From NCBI GenBank assembly GCA_008933995.1, contig WARS01000011.1:8957516-9021515 (forward strand): a stretch of 64,000 bases of DNA, in the 5' to 3' direction. The notes beneath the pieces were generated by a model, which was given only the letters and a program-made list of their open reading frames with translations, did no database searches and was not told the origin of the DNA. Within the stretch, counting starts at the first letter, position 1. Each line of letters opens with the position of its first letter. This stretch comes from Datnioides undecimradiatus. Taxonomy: Eukaryota > Chordata > Actinopteri > Lobotiformes > Datnioididae. Position numbers and translations under genes: made by a program. Shown here piece after piece: positions 1-14,348 of the stretch.

Positions 1-1250
1 CATTTGCCTTGAACTATTGCAGCACATTTAAGCATTATAGTGTCTAATGTAGCATTAAATCTCAATGTAAACAACATTGGAGTAACTTACCATCAAAACT
101 TTCAGTGTTGCACTTCATTAAATTCACTTTGAAAGACAAAAGACTCTCCTGTAAAATGGCTCTGGTCACAGCTCTCCTACGAGACCGGCTGTGATAAAGT
201 GGATCGTTTTGGCTCTCGCACTGTCATCTACAAGTGTCCAAGTAAAGAAATACTGGGAGTCCCCAGCCCCAGGGCTAGCCATTAAGTAAATTGGCCTCTC
301 TAGACCTATAGCTGTGTCACTGTCCGTGACGAGCTGCCACCTATTTGACCCATGGATAGGAGTCCAGTGCTGACCAGCAGCTGTTCTGTGGGCTTGTCTT
401 TCCAAGCCTGGGAAGTGGCTCCTAATTAGCCTCCCACACCCATAAATGTGTCCAGTAGGTCAGTCACTCCGTGCTCATTGATCGCACTGATGTGCTCCGT
501 GCTGAGGTTTGACTTAAGCTCCTTCATCAAAACGAATGAGAGGCAGTGGGTGACACAAGCAGTCTGCATGTGTCAATAAGAGCCTCAGAGGTAAACATCT
601 TATTGGAGCAAATAGATGACTTAGCTGGCACTGATTTTTTTTTTTTTTTATATAGATTTACAACATCCAAAACAGGAAAAAAGCAGCTGATTAATTTAAC
701 AGGCGATGTGATATTTGATTATGGAGGGGAAACAGGATGAAAATAGAATATTTCTTCAACCCTTTCTATCGTCACTGGTGTTCCCTTCAGATTTATCTCT
801 AATGTCCTATTACAGACATCATGACCGGGTCAATACTTCAGCAGTAGCGACCGCTGGTTATGACGGTAATGATAAATGGATGGAGCTCCACTCAGCCCGA
901 GCACAATATCATCTCTGGCGTGTCAGACACAGGGTGCTCTTTTACCGAAGTCACAGGAAACAAGTCTTTGAGGGCCTGCCCTCCACAATCACTCCTCCAG
1001 ATATTTTTCTCGTCCTTCGCTACCCTCCATGAGTTGTTTTTCTTTCATTTAGCTGGCCTCCACCAATAAAAATGCAAGCCAATTTTCCAGCGCATTAACC
1101 CAAGAGATCTTTAATACACAAGAGTTTTGGTGCAAAGGGGACGGCAAGGCCTCATGGAAAGATGGATGGGCCTGCCGAATAAGAGTGGGCAGTTTTCCCA
1201 CTGCCCTGGTCTCAGCCTGGGACAAAGGCCTCATTGAGTGTGATGCTTGA
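1..1250. other. Unique non-coding block, possible regulatory element
   Basis: No coding region is supported; the open frames here are short and overlap in several frames. The sequence is complex and largely free of simple repeats. A palindromic CTAATTAG homeodomain-type core lies at 422-429, and further ATTA cores lie near 690-720. This composition is what conserved non-coding elements of vertebrate developmental loci look like, but conservation cannot be seen from one sequence. The regulatory role is inference. Confidence 0.25.
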
Positions 1251-2818
1251 CATCAGCATCATAAACTAGTCATTGCTACAAAGACTCTGACACTTTAAAG
1301 TACCAGCTACTGCCGCTTTCTTTTCTCTCCTTGTTACAGCATTGCTTAGGCTAATCACGTCACTGGCGGTTGTGCCTTTTTTTTCTGCATGCACCAATAC
1401 AAAGACTTTCAATGTAAAATAACGTCAAGAGGAATCACTTATGAATGTTTGGATTTTCACTTTCCTTTCTGTGTAGTTCTTTGCACTCTACTTTGTAAAG
1501 AAAAAAATCTGCATGGTTACAGTTTATCTTGAGTTTAGTGACACCTTTGGTGAAAAGCAGTCATTGCTTTGGTTTTGTGTTCTCAGTTTTTTTTTATTAA
1601 AACTGACAAAGGATAGTTTGTATTTTAACCATACAGTGTATAGAGACAAAAATGTATGTTATAGTTGAAGCATATGCAGTAATTGGTCAGAGGCTACATA
1701 GTCATGGTAACTGTATTATGTGTTAGCGAGAGAACCTTTTGTTTCTCATCCTTGATTCATTTTGAACTGTTAATGTATTGTATCATTTAAATGCACAAGC
1801 CTCATCACAGTGGATCTGAATTTCTGGACCACATTCAACTCAAACGTGCCGCCGATCAAGAACAGTTAAAACCACTGAGTGAATAAAATATGTGTCTTGC
1901 AGATGATTAACCGCCCTAATATCCCTCTGATTTGACCAATGTTTGCATTAGTTACATAATGGTTGCACTAGTTTATGGGCTGGTTTAATGTATAACCCAT
2001 ACAACAATTTCAGTATTATTTTATCAGAGGAGGATTATACAACTAAGAAAAAGAAGAAAAAAAAAACAACAGCTCAATAACCTGAAAGTCGCAGCATCAA
2101 TAAGACAAGGAGATATGAGTATGCCCGTGTCGATGGAAGTCTGATCCTCAAACATGATGTCAGCTCAAAGCCAGTTTCAGATTCTCAATGTCATGGAAAA
2201 AGGCAAGGGTGCACTTTAATAGATTAAACACCGAGAGCCAGACAACTGTGCTGCCAGGGAGGTGCTGATGGATGCAGTCACATTTAATATGAATTCATGC
2301 TGGATTGCAACAAAAAGTAAGGACCACACTGCATGAAACAGAAACAGCATGGAGCAAATCTTTCAACATCTTTAGCCCGAGAGAAAAAACGAGAACAAAA
2401 ACTACAACAACAAAAAAATGGCAATTATTGGGAAATGACAACATTAATCAGTTGCTACTGTAAAAATGTTTGTTTGTGTACAAAAGTAAATATTAGAGAA
2501 TATAAAATATTACTAAGCAAAATCAATTTTTCTTACGAGGTAGCCTAAAATAGTTCTTATTAACTAAAAGGTGAAGACAGAAAAATACAACCATCCTTTA
2601 TGATTGCCTACAATTTTAAACAGAAGTCATCAGTTCTGCGTCTGCATTTCCCTCTTTTGCATTTATCCACATTGTCTTCATTGATCAAGTCATAATGATG
2701 TTTGACTTGAAGCAATAATTGGTCTCAAGGGCCATAGCTGCAGTACATTAGGAGACCGAGCATCTTAATAGAGAGGAGTGTGTGAGAATGACAGAAACAG
2801 TATTTTTATGTGTATGTA

Positions 2819-2820
<2 letters not shown>
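1251..2820. other. AT-rich non-coding stretch, nothing recognised
   Basis: The only visible structures are short A-rich and T-rich runs, such as the A-rich run around 2046-2069. No coding frame, RNA gene or recognisable transposon is seen. Confidence 0.5.
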
Positions 2821-2869
<49 letters not shown>

Positions 2870-2882
2870 AAGAGAGAGAGAG
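2821..2882. repeat. Compound (TG)n-(GA)n microsatellite
   Basis: An uninterrupted TG dinucleotide array at 2821-2857 passes directly into a GA array with one AA interruption, ending near 2882. Alternating purine-pyrimidine next to a homopurine run is a common compound microsatellite type in fish genomes. The open frame across it is a low-complexity artefact of CV and RE repeats. Confidence 0.97.
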
Positions 2883-5800
2883 CAAAAAGGGGGGAGGGGG
2901 AGTGATTGTTGTAGGGTGAAGCTCAGACTGAACTCATATACAGGAAAACAGCTGCTTCACATTGCTAACCCCTGGAACAATGTGAAGATAGTATGTTTAG
3001 ACAGGTTTGGGCAAGAATGGAGGTCACCAAACCTTTAGGGGAGAAGTCGGTACTAGCTGTCAGCCACTGGAAACACAAAGTGAAATTACATTAGTCCTCA
3101 CTGGCTTGTGCTGCAGTTATAGTGCTCTAATCCTGCAGGGTAATGTAAGAAGAATTTGGAGAAATGAAATTTTCCTCCACTGGTTCCTGTTTATTTCCTC
3201 TGTGTGTTTGTCACAGGGATGCAATTCGCACTAAAGCAGCAGACCACCTGTCACTGATGCTATTCTGCATGGATACAGAGGGATCCAAGTTGATCTGATC
3301 ACAGGCCTTAAAAGAAGGCAAGGACCTCAAAGAAGTGTGACGCTATTCATTGTCGTGCCCGACAACCCTGCAGCTGCCCTGTCGATCTATAGGCCGAAGT
3401 CCTCCACTGTGTTTTTGTCACCTATTTACTCAGGCATGTGTAATAGATCCTTCATGCGTTTGGAGGGAAAAAAAAAGAATACTTCAAGGTCTGGAGATTA
3501 TCACCTTTGCCAGCTGGCTCACATGTGCCTTTGAGTCTATATTTAAATACAGTAAAATGATGAAGAATGAGTTGACAAGGAAACCATTACACATTGGCAA
3601 GCCAGTGGCAGCTTAAACACACTGTTCAGAGTGGGTCAGTTCAATACATTATCTCTGGAGCAGTGTCCTGCAATGATTTATGAGCATTATTCTTGTCTGG
3701 AAACAAATGCCTTTATAAGTTGCTCATTATTGGAACTTTTAAATGTGCTTACTATTTACATCTAACTTTGAAGTCATGATTTTTTAGTAACAGCTATAAT
3801 GATGAGTTGATAAAAGTGAGATAATCTCCTGAGATTATTTGAGCTTTTACTCTAAAGCAGCATCCAGGCTGTCCTGTCTTCTGAGCGACTGCGGCATTAT
3901 TCTGTTAATAGTTATCTGTCCTCAAGTCCTTGACCTCCTCGAATTGTAAACACGTTTTTTACACCACTCTCAGCACTCTTTGACCAAGGGAGTTTTGTCG
4001 ACAGTGGGGCCCAGAGATAAGCAAGCAGGGGCTGAACCTGTTCCGGCCTGCACTGCCCTCTGCAGCACCTCTGCTCCACACTCAGTCAAATTTCTCCCAG
4101 CGCTGCCGGATCACATGGGTTAATCTCTCCTGACCCCGACTCCTCAAAAGCACAAGCCTGGCTCTTTTGGACTCAGTCCCGGCGAGAGCGCAATGCAGCA
4201 CACCGTGGAAGTATAGAGCCCACACACATCCCCTTGTTCACTGGCACCAGTTTGCAGACTTCAGAGCGGTGAAGATAAGGTACAAGAATGTCAGGAAGTC
4301 TGACACCAATGAGCGCTATGGTAAACAAACAGTTGCAGACGTCTGCCTGCATCCCCGGCTCCTTAACGACCTTCAATTCCACCCTTTTAAATGTCAAGAC
4401 GTGAAATATGGTTCTTTTGGTTGGGCTGCTCATTAAACAAGTCATGCCACATCAAGTAAGCGGCCAAAAATCTAAGAATCAAACACCAAAATTAACAAAA
4501 AATGAACAGCAATAACATGCTTTCATATCACACAGTAAAATTTCAAATTCTTACAATTAACTATTAACATTACTTTTAAACAAATCTCTAATCAGCTCAT
4601 TCAGAGAATGAAAAGAAAAGCTAAGAAATAATATTTGCATAATGTATAATAAGGTACATTTGACAAGTTTTGTCTATGAAGTCTGAAAATAGTTAAGCCA
4701 CTATTTTGCCTTGAAGTGTCATTTTGAAAAAAGGGGGTTGTTAATTATAAAATACAAAGCTGTAGTATGTCCTACAATTCATTTATACATACGGTGTGAA
4801 TGCACAGTCAAACAGTCCCACTGCAGCCCCTTGCCAAAGGCACTTAAGTACATATCACACAATATTGTTTGTGATCCATCCACAGAGGTTGCGGATAGCA
4901 GTGAGAGGGGAACACTGACAATTATATATGCATGGAAGGTAAAAGGAACAGAGCAGGATTTCTATTGGGAAACAACGCTCTGATATCTTTCCCAGGTACT
5001 TCTGATCCCTGCGGTGTAGTGAAGCAAAAAGCCAATCATTCTAAAGCACATAAAAGTTAACAGAGCATGGCCTGGTATTTAGCTTTATGTTTATCTCTGT
5101 TATTAATGTGGGCAAGAGGAGCGTGGCCTGTCACTGCGGGTCAGATTGGCAGGTGTTGAGCCGTTCTGACGCTGTGATTTCACAGGCTCTTGGCTCTCTG
5201 CTTCAGGTGAGTGAAATGATGCTTGCTTTAATAGGGGACTCGAGACTGACATGTGTAGGAGTATCATGTGCCTCAACAACAACAATTGTCACACCGGAAT
5301 CACCGCTTTGCGCCGTCTCTCCTCTTCAAAGAATAAATAAAGCTGTGATGAATTGTAATTAGCGTGTTGAGGATTGAAGAAGATAATTCGTTGATCTGCT
5401 AAATAGACAGCGCTTTGAGACGAGATAGCATCTGGGGGACAAGAGAGTGGCCGTGGGAGAAAGGCAGATAAAGAAATGTGAGCACGTTTTTACACATTCT
5501 CTGAAACCACAGGCAATCCTGATGAAGATGATAGAGGGAGTCTCTGATTAACCATCCGGTAAGCAGGATGTATGTCCCTGCCAAGGCAGACAAATGGAAC
5601 TATTGTAATGCTATGACAGTCTTTGATCATTTCTGTGTTCAGGGAGATATCTTCATCAGAAGTGCTCCTTGTTAAAGCTGTCACAGGCTAGCGGGCATAA
5701 ATATTTGCACTGTATTAGATTCCATGGGCCATCAATATACAATAATTGCATTGAACATATGAGCACCCTGAGGCAATTTTCAACATTAAAGCACATGATT

Positions 5801-8800
5801 TGTCTTTCTACTTATTTAAATCTATGTTTTATTAAACTCCTTAAGATCTGAGGGAAGGGCATATAAATATAATTTTCAATCCAAATGGCACATAATGTAG
5901 GAATGTAATTATATTAATTACTTATAATAACACGTCAGATTCATATTCCCTCAAATGTGTGATACTAATGTGATTTATCTGGAGTTTGTGCTGCACTGTG
6001 CCAATTTTTTAGGCTAACTGACAAAAATTAAGACGTTGAACTGGAGACTAATTGACCTATAGCAGACAGCAGAAAACTTTTCACAGCCAGGAGCCCATCT
6101 GTATGGTTCCACTGAATATGCATGGGGCTAAGTACGGTCTAGCCTGGGCCATTAATAATCTTGTCATCACAGCCCAGAACTCGAAGTTATTCAGTTATTG
6201 TCTAACTTATTTTACAATCCTCTGGATTCTCCAAACTTCCACATTACTACAAATGTCACAGCTGGAGTCAAAAAAGCAAAAGAAATAAAAGCAGTTTTTC
6301 ACTTTTTCTTTAGTGGGATTTAACACTTTTTTTCTACCCACACACACACAAAACGACTGGTGTGTGTACAGGGAAGTCATTTGTACTGATGCTGGTATGT
6401 TGAAGCATAACTGTGTGACCGTGTGCGAATGTGCATGTGGGAGCTGCCCTGGCTCGATGGTGAGCAACTATCAGGAGTGAGAAAGCGGGGGGTAAGAAGA
6501 CTGACGCAAGGTAGCATTTGCAATTGGGAGGTTTTGGTTTCAGGCTCTCCAGTCATCAATCATCCCGGGCCTATTCTGTTCTTTGACAGCTCAGTACAAG
6601 GCTTGACATTTAACACTCACGACCCTGGACCAGGCTGTGCTCGAGACCAGAGACTTCAGAAACACAAAAATTGAATAGAATGACACTCTTCCCCTCTTCA
6701 GTAAGTGGTAGAACTGAGGCAAAGCAGATACAAATTAATAATTCCCATCTGCAATACACTTCACTCTGGTGAAATTACTGCTTAAGGCCCCGTGTTCCCC
6801 CTTTGCCCCTCACTCTGACATACACAAAAGAGCTAAATGAGAGAGTCAAGAGGCCTCTAGGCCTATTAGACTAAATGCTAGTATGTGTTTTTTTTTTATG
6901 TGTGGATGGACTCTGTGAACTATGTGAGAGGCAGCTTTGAAACCTACAAGTCACGAAATCATTAGTAGTGTTTTGGGAAAAAATGGAAAAGCAAAGATAT
7001 TTTTATAGCTTAATGTTTCAGTTAGCAATGAGGGAATCTGGATTAATTGTACACATTTCAAATTATGAGAGAACATTTCTCTGTCCTTAAGCTGCCTCTG
7101 ATATTACACTCAGTCAAATTTCCAGGGGGAAATGAGCTTATGTTTTGTGACCACATTTGGTTTTCTGCCTTTTTTGGGTCAGTAGGTCGCTATAAACAGA
7201 GTAATAATATTGAAAAAAACACTGCTCTGATAATAACCGACATGACCTGACATGAACTGGATAACGCAGCACTTTGGCCTATAAAATACCAGATTTACCA
7301 AATTTGAACAGGCTTTTTTTCCCCCCAATAAGCACATCTGTCAGTCCAGAGATGTCACAATGTGACCTACCCAAAACTACAAAAACTGGTTCAACAGCAT
7401 TATATAACAAACCCCCTGCACTCTCTCTCTGTGTGTCACTCTCTCTCCTGCTCTATCACACGCACACATACACATGTTCGTGACCCGTGATAACTCGACA
7501 AAGCGCATGCTTTTCATTTACACTGCTTTCTCCCAGGCCATACAAGCATGAACCTCACTGTCTTTCTTCCCTCGTGGATTTAGTACGTGGACACCGATAA
7601 CATCGCTTGGACATCAACCATATCCATTCACTCTTATGTCAGGGAATTGATAGCTTCTTTTAAATTGTGCGAGCCACGAAAAAAAAAAAATCTCTTCCAT
7701 CTTTGTGTGCGATACGCTCTGCTTGCTGCATACTAAACATGTTGCCAGACAACTGGTCATGTCTTAACTGTGAAACTGGCAACTATTGTTCATGCTGCTA
7801 TTGAACATGCCTCTAACGACTCCAGGGGCAACCGTTCATCTTGCATAAGGTACCAGGGCTCTTAAACCGTTTCATATGTTCTTTGAGGGATTTAACATTG
7901 CACAATAAGTCAATGTACTTTGATAGACAATTACAGACCCATAAAGAAACATTCAAGTAAATAATCCTGCATTATAATTTTTTTTACTTTAATCATATAA
8001 TGTAAATAAAAAACTTCAGAATTTAAGAATGTTTTGCACGAATCTTGCCTTGCATTTTGTCACTTGCGTGTCTCTTGAGGTTTTCTGTTTTAATTTGTCA
8101 CTTTTAATGCGTGCATGGAACCACATACTTGCATGACGCAAAATATGCGAGAGGCACACATGCAGAAACATACAAACACACCAGTGCAGATTGTTGTCCA
8201 GATGATTGGTTGTGATGTCATCATAGAAAACCTCTTTTCTGAGAAAGATTCATCAGATTATGACCAAAGCCAAGCCTTTCTTGCAACACTCCACTAGCTG
8301 CACCATATGGTTGGGTCCTAAAGCCATGGGTGGAGGGTTTAATGACAGAGCGGATGTGCAGCGCACATGCCGAGGGATGTTGGGGGATGGGCTAAAAAAA
8401 CACTCATCAAGTCTTTGGCCTGGAAAGGCTGCACAAGGTCAGCTGTGCGGCGGGGGCAGGGTGAGGGAGCCAGACACATGTCTACAACAAAAGGCAGGTG
8501 ACTGGAGCTAAACTTTTTATGTTGAAAATAAAAGAGTGCACGAGGAAATATCTTACCATCTAGTGTCTTTCAAAAACCAAGTCTTTATGGAGTATTGCAG
8601 TATTTAAACGTTCATCCCAGTGCTGACCTGTTTAGCGATTAATAACAGCATCTTTCTTCAAATACAAGAGGTCGATAGTATAGGCACATGACCAAAATAT
8701 AGAGACATGGAGATCCAATCCTCTTGGCAAATATGCACAGCTGCCAGTGTGGGGTGTAGGGATGAGTAAACAAAGATGGACTCATAATTAATGTTTACTA

Positions 8801-9354
8801 AGGCTGATGCAACTGCATGACATTTCTAGTACTGCACGCCTTGTCCGCTGACCACAAATGATCTCTATAAACACTTCCTTACTCAGACGTCTCTCCTTTA
8901 GAGCCACAAACATGTTTAAACACAGAGTCTTAATTCTCACACCAATTTGTAGCTGCCTAATACCTCAATGTGGAAGCTGAATCGATCTGGCATCGTAGAA
9001 AAAAAACAACATAATTTGCAGAACAATACGGAGGTTGATTTGAAAACATCTGTTTCTTTGCCCTCCAAACATTATGAATATGTATATTTGAAACCTCATA
9101 AGTTTCAGGGGAAAAAATCACTTTGTTGTTTTAGTTTTTTGGGTTTTTTTTATTCAGTGCATACCACTACAGACACAGCTTTAGGTAATATTAGCCCAGC
9201 AGTGGTGAGGTGGGACATGGGGCAGCCTGAGGAGTAAGAAGGCAGGGCAAATGATTGATGGAGTTGTGGTTGGTCTATAAAGGTCTGCAAAGAGTGCTCG
9301 GAGATAATCAGAGAGAGGGTGTCTGCAGGCCTCATAACCCCCCCAACACACACT
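2883..9354. other. Non-coding stretch with possible regulatory sub-blocks
   Basis: No gene is supported. The part from about 3960 to 4440 is richer in G+C and CpG than its surroundings. The part from about 5090 to 5700 is complex, repeat-poor sequence. Short CA, CT and T-rich runs occur near 6340, 7420-7455 and 7680. All open frames are short and show no recognisable protein motif. Confidence 0.45.
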
Positions 9355-9374
9355 CGCACACACACACACACACA
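9355..9374. repeat. (CA)n microsatellite
   Basis: A short CA array followed by imperfect CCA and CA-rich sequence up to about 9420. It accounts for the C- and V-rich open frames on the minus strand. Confidence 0.9.
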
Positions 9375-9958
9375 ACCCACCACCACCACCTCTACCACAC
9401 ACAAACATACGCACACATACGCTGACTCAAGAGAGATGAGACGGGAGCTTCCGAATTATTAAGCAGACTGAAGCACTGATGATGAAATTCTGAAGGTTGG
9501 GCGTAACAAGAGGCACCTTACAAGGGTCATAACCTTTTCCTTGCTGGGTGTTTTGTTCTTTGTACCCTGCTCACAACATCACCTTCCCACCTTTGTGTTC
9601 ACTGGGGGGCAGGTGAGTGGGGGAGTTGTGTTACATCCCTGTTTATCTGTTCATGACCTCTAGCCGGCAATTCTGCACTTGATAAGAGGAGGGCTCGCCT
9701 CATAATGTGCACGGCGGCTGATATCAGCCCTGTATCCTTGTGAAATTGATTACCACGGCCCAGGGAGCGTGCAGAATATAATAAATAGAGATGACACATA
9801 AGGCACACATGGACTTGTAGGCTGATGGGTAACACTGCCTCAGCAATTACCTGCTACCCACTTAAAACAGGGGTCATGCAGGGCAGGCTGGCAGTGGAAG
9901 GAGTTATGGTTATTTCTTATTTTCTCTGCAGGGTGAGACACTCTGTGAAACATCTCTC

Positions 9959-9964
<6 letters not shown>

Positions 9965-9994
<30 letters not shown>
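9965..9994. repeat. (TG)n microsatellite
   Basis: A TG array of about 15 units. It creates the CVCV tract in the overlapping short plus-strand open frame, which is not regarded as coding. Confidence 0.95.
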
Positions 9995-9995
<1 letters not shown>

Positions 9996-10705
9996 AAGCA
10001 GGTGTGTCTAAAAGAAGGGAATCAAATGTTTGGGTGCCGTATTATGATGAATAGCATGAGGCTCAACAAAACATTATTGAGATACATTTTTATTATCGTT
10101 AGCTTTTTGAATACGAATTAGACTAACTGTGGACTGACTGATTTATTCTGTATTCTGGCTCATCTCTCAACAACACTGAAAGATGATTTTGGTGTTGATT
10201 TATTGTTTTATTTTTTTTGACTAACCAATGGGGCAGTTTGCTTTTGTTAATGATTGTTTGATGATTTTAATGTGGTATTTCTCATCAGCAGAATGCTATG
10301 AATAAATACAGCATCGCTGTGAACAAAGTGAATGTGTAAATGGCTAACTGTGAAAACCTCAATAAGTGAGCCTTAATGGTTAACACTCTTTAGTGGAACT
10401 GAATAGGTGCCACAGAATGGTGATAAATAAGCTGCAGAGTGAAGCTCCAGACTTGTCCTTTCACCCAACCCCACCACCAGGCCCAGAGCAATTAAATTAT
10501 CAAGGCCTTTTTAGGATACAACTGCTGTACAGTTATTTTATCAATTAGTCTAATTTTTAAAAAATGCATTGTGTCAAGCTAAGCTTTCTATTTATGTCTT
10601 CTCGTGGCCCAAATTAGGCTTATTATTGACACTGGTGACAGAGAGGATGCAAATGATGAAACTGAAGTGAAACTGTCTAAATAATGCCTTACAGGAGGTC
10701 TTACT
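9995..10705. other. Unique non-coding stretch
   Basis: AT-rich sequence with no recognisable gene, RNA or transposon. A T-rich run lies near 10200-10220. Confidence 0.5.
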
Positions 10706-10768
10706 GAGAGAGTGAGAGAGAGATAGACAGATTGATAGAGAGATAGAAAGATAGACAGACAGACAGAT
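10706..10768. repeat. GA/GATA/GACA-rich imperfect simple repeat
   Basis: GA dinucleotides grade into imperfect GATAGA and GACA tetranucleotide units. The minus-strand open frame across it is the serine/leucine-rich translation of this purine array. Confidence 0.9.
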
Positions 10769-11300
10769 CCAAGCCATCATTATGTAAGTAGGCAGCAAAG
10801 TCATAATCATCATTGTAAGAATACAATGACTTTGAATATCTCAAAATCATCTCATAACATTTACAGCTGAGTCATTTACTTAATCATCTTTAATCTGCAT
10901 GCCCTTTATTGTACCACCAGCCGTCTGGTAACTGTTCCTGTGTCCGCAGAGAGACTATAATCACTCCAGTCAGCCTCAGACTTGGAGATGCCACGGCTGT
11001 TTTCACTCGTCATCAAGTACTGCTAATAATCTGTTCTCTCACACTTGCATCACATCTCCAAAACAAAAACAGCCACTGTTTTCATGTCTAAATTCTCTAC
11101 ACTTTTAAAACCGATATATCACCATTTTGCATCACATATCATTGATGTAGGTGGCACGACACAAAGCCTGGGAGAATCTGTCTTTGCATAGTTATATGCT
11201 ACCGTTCTATGTAGTATGGTCATTCATAGCCGTTAAGTTTGAAAGTACTTTATTAATCTCACATTCAGGAAATTCCGTTTTTTTTCTGTTGTTGTTATTC

Positions 11301-11303
<3 letters not shown>

Positions 11304-11365
<62 letters not shown>
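11304..11365. repeat. Long (CA)n microsatellite
   Basis: About 31 uninterrupted CA units, the longest pure dinucleotide array in the window. The HTHT tail of the overlapping open frame is its translation. Length and purity suggest it is polymorphic between individuals. Confidence 0.98.
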
Positions 11366-11368
<3 letters not shown>

Positions 11369-14292
11369 AAAGGGCACCCACAGGACCTATAAACACAAGT
11401 TATCTTAAACAGCCCAACAAATTGCAGAAGAAAACATTTTTCTCTGGTTTTCATACATCTACACGATCCATCTCATTTCTACTTGTCTATTGCGTAATAA
11501 CAAATAAGACTATCTATTACACACCCCTGGCCCTTTCAAATAACACCAGACTATCATTTTTAAAGGCATGGTGTAAGTACTCCAAAATCATTATCATAAA
11601 ACAGGTTGGAAACACAGGCAGGGTTATAAAAAACAAGCCGACCTGTTGTGATGATAACAAATTGTAGGGAAAGGAGAAAAATGATAATTCATTTCATTTG
11701 TTAAAATTCTAATATTTTGGCTGATTGGTTGCAAAAGTAAACACTTTTTCAGACTGGTAATGTTGCTTTTATCCAAATTAATACAGTCACAAAGCAACAC
11801 TGTGATGAATAACACATTACTGGCCAACGCTGCAAACAACACATTGTGCTTCCTACAGCCTGTTGTTGTGCTTTAAAAGAAATCACCAACATTACAGCTG
11901 ATTGTGTACCACACATTTAATTGGCCCAAAAGAAAAAGCATCTATTGGCGGTCTTAAAGTTTCCACCTGAGATATCTTGAGCCGGTCTGCTGCATAATGT
12001 ATGGTTCATTTCAAAAACAGGCACTCCAGTTGCTTAATGTTAGCATAAAGCAGGCCATGTAGATGTGGTGCTTGCCGTTTCAATGAAGAAATCTGAATGG
12101 CTGTAAGCTGCCAGGCAAACCTTTATATCTATTTGTTCCACTTGTCTGGCTCTCAATGAGTTTAATCAGCTGAGAAGAAGCCGTGAGGGGGGTGTTGCCT
12201 TACCCGCCCATACATTAGAGAGCCCCCCCTGCACCACACACTCACACTCAAATACACACAACCCCATAGCCCCATTCTCTGTGCATCGATGTGAGAGTTG
12301 AGGGTCTCCCTCTCCCCTGTTGCCTTACGGATTATCAAGTACACTTCAATTACTGCCGATCGATACACTTCTGGCTGCAAAAGGGAGTGTGAGGGAAATT
12401 AGACAGACTTTGGGTATGGCCGTGACTACAAAGCAATGGATTAACACTGATATGCATCTCTTCATTTACATCAGGAATGGGCCCATTCTCCATCAGCATA
12501 CTGCACTCTCCTCTGCACGGACGTACATTCACATAGGCTTTAAGGGGACTTTTTGAAAGATTGCTTCTTTAAGTGCTGGGCAAGGTGAGGGCAAGCCTGT
12601 CATATACTGTGGGAGGATTAAAACCTACTGTAGTCACAACGGGAAAAGAGACACTGTAACCAGGCTTTCTAACTGAATACAAGAAAAGAGGTCTTGTATA
12701 GAATTATTAATGTCATCATGATAATACTATGTCTTTGTAGGGTTGTCTAGAGTGTGTGCATGTGTGTGTTGTGCTCCAAATTGGCCGAGACTCATTAAAT
12801 GATTAAAGACACACTAATCCCAGAGTGCTTCAACACTAAGATTTATAATCCAGCCAGGTTCAAATATTTGCCGTAAAAGAGAAGAAAGGAGCATTTCCAC
12901 TCTTAGAAAATGCGCGTCAGCAGATAAGACAATGGCTGGCGTTGGTAGGAAATAATGCCGGAGTCCTCCTAAACTGAGAGGAAAGGGAAATGAAAGCAGT
13001 ACTGTGGAAGAGGATAAAAAAGAAGTAAAAGTGTAGGAAGAGATAAGCAGTGGCTGTATCCCCCTGAGGGATGCTGTGAAGGTCTCCCAAGCACGGCCCC
13101 TGCCTCTGAACCCCCTCCAGGTCATCTGCCCTCGCTCTCCCACCCTTCCTCTCTACAGAGGCAGTAAAAACACTCCAACACCTGGGTTCCCCCTCTGCTC
13201 TGTGCGCGAGCTCCAGTACAACACACCTCCAACTACATTTTTCATCTGCAGAACAGCACAAGCTCAAAAACACAGAGAATGAGCAGCGAGGACTTTGTGA
13301 TTAGGTCTTGACATAAAAAACAAAATCATCATGGCTGTTATTGTGAAGGCCAAGTTCTAATGATGGCCATTACAACATCTGTAAAGAGATTATTATTGAC
13401 TGACCTTCAAACGTCCCTAAAACATAATGTCAGTGATTGTTTTTATATTTATTTGCAGACTAAAAAAGGCTACCGGGTTTAATCCAAGCTTTTAGAAATC
13501 CTCTGCATGTTTTCATCTATTTCAAATGAATTTGTGTTAAGAAAAAATGGTCATGTGCACTCTGAAGCGTTTGAATCAAACAGTTTGTTTTGGTCGCAAA
13601 TGATTTAGATTTGCGTCTGTCACCAAAAGCCTGCGTTTACAAGGCCTGCTGAACCATGTCCACTTCTCTCATCTCAGGGTCAGAGTCACATTACACATTA
13701 CTACCCAGAGTGGGAGTTCAGTTCTGCGTCTAAAATGGCCTCCCTCTCCAAATAAAGATGCCTCTCTATTGAAAGCTCCTCACTCCACCATGAATTTGGT
13801 TGCCTCCTCTCCCCTCCCTCCCTCCTTCCCTCCCACTGCAATCTGTCCTGCCAGCTCCCACGGTTTGTCTTTGGAAGTGATCCGTCCCTGAGCGTTGAGC
13901 AGAGCCACTTCATGTTCACATCGGCCCCAGAGGCATTCCTGCCTGCCCACTACTCCTGCTTTCTTTTGTCAGCCAAATGGATACCAATTAAATCAACTGT
14001 TCTCCAATTAGAATTTGGAAGAATCTATCTTGTTCAGTGTTCTAAATCCCACTGCTTGACTTCTTTCTCTCATGTAGCTCCTTTCCTGGAATCAGTTACA
14101 GAGAAAATGAGACTAGTTATTTCCTGCAATAGGATACTCCTGGGTTTCTTTGTTGTTTTTTTCTGTTTGTTCAATATGTTAAAAGTGCATTTAGTCAAAT
14201 GTTTATAGGACTGTACACAGGGGACATTATTATGGTGCAAGTTAGGTTGAGGGCAATGGTAAGATGTGGACTAACGAATCAGGGCTTTGTTT
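11366..14292. other. Non-coding stretch; includes a C-rich segment at 13.1-13.25 kb
   Basis: No gene is supported. The segment around 13080-13250 is C- and pyrimidine-rich and contains two splice-acceptor-like tracts ending in AG at about 13158 and 13251. No coding homology or matching donor is recognisable. Another pyrimidine-rich patch lies at about 13800-13835. The 118-codon minus-strand frame over 12917-13273 has no motif I recognise. Confidence 0.45.
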
Positions 14293-14348
14293 CCAAAAAA
14301 AAAACCCAACAAAAAAACCCAACCCAAAAACCAAACAACAAACAACCC
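14293..14348. repeat. A-rich low-complexity tract
   Basis: A runs separated by CCC, CC and C, with no G. It could be a degenerate poly-A tail of an old retroposon, but no recognisable element body precedes it. Confidence 0.85.

Noticed and set aside
11151..11369. Open frame ending in a long His-Thr repeat
   Set aside because: The repeat is the (CA)n microsatellite; there is no other coding evidence.
12917..13273. 118-codon minus-strand open frame
   Set aside because: It overlaps a second long frame in another phase and partly translates a skewed purine/pyrimidine stretch. No motif seen.
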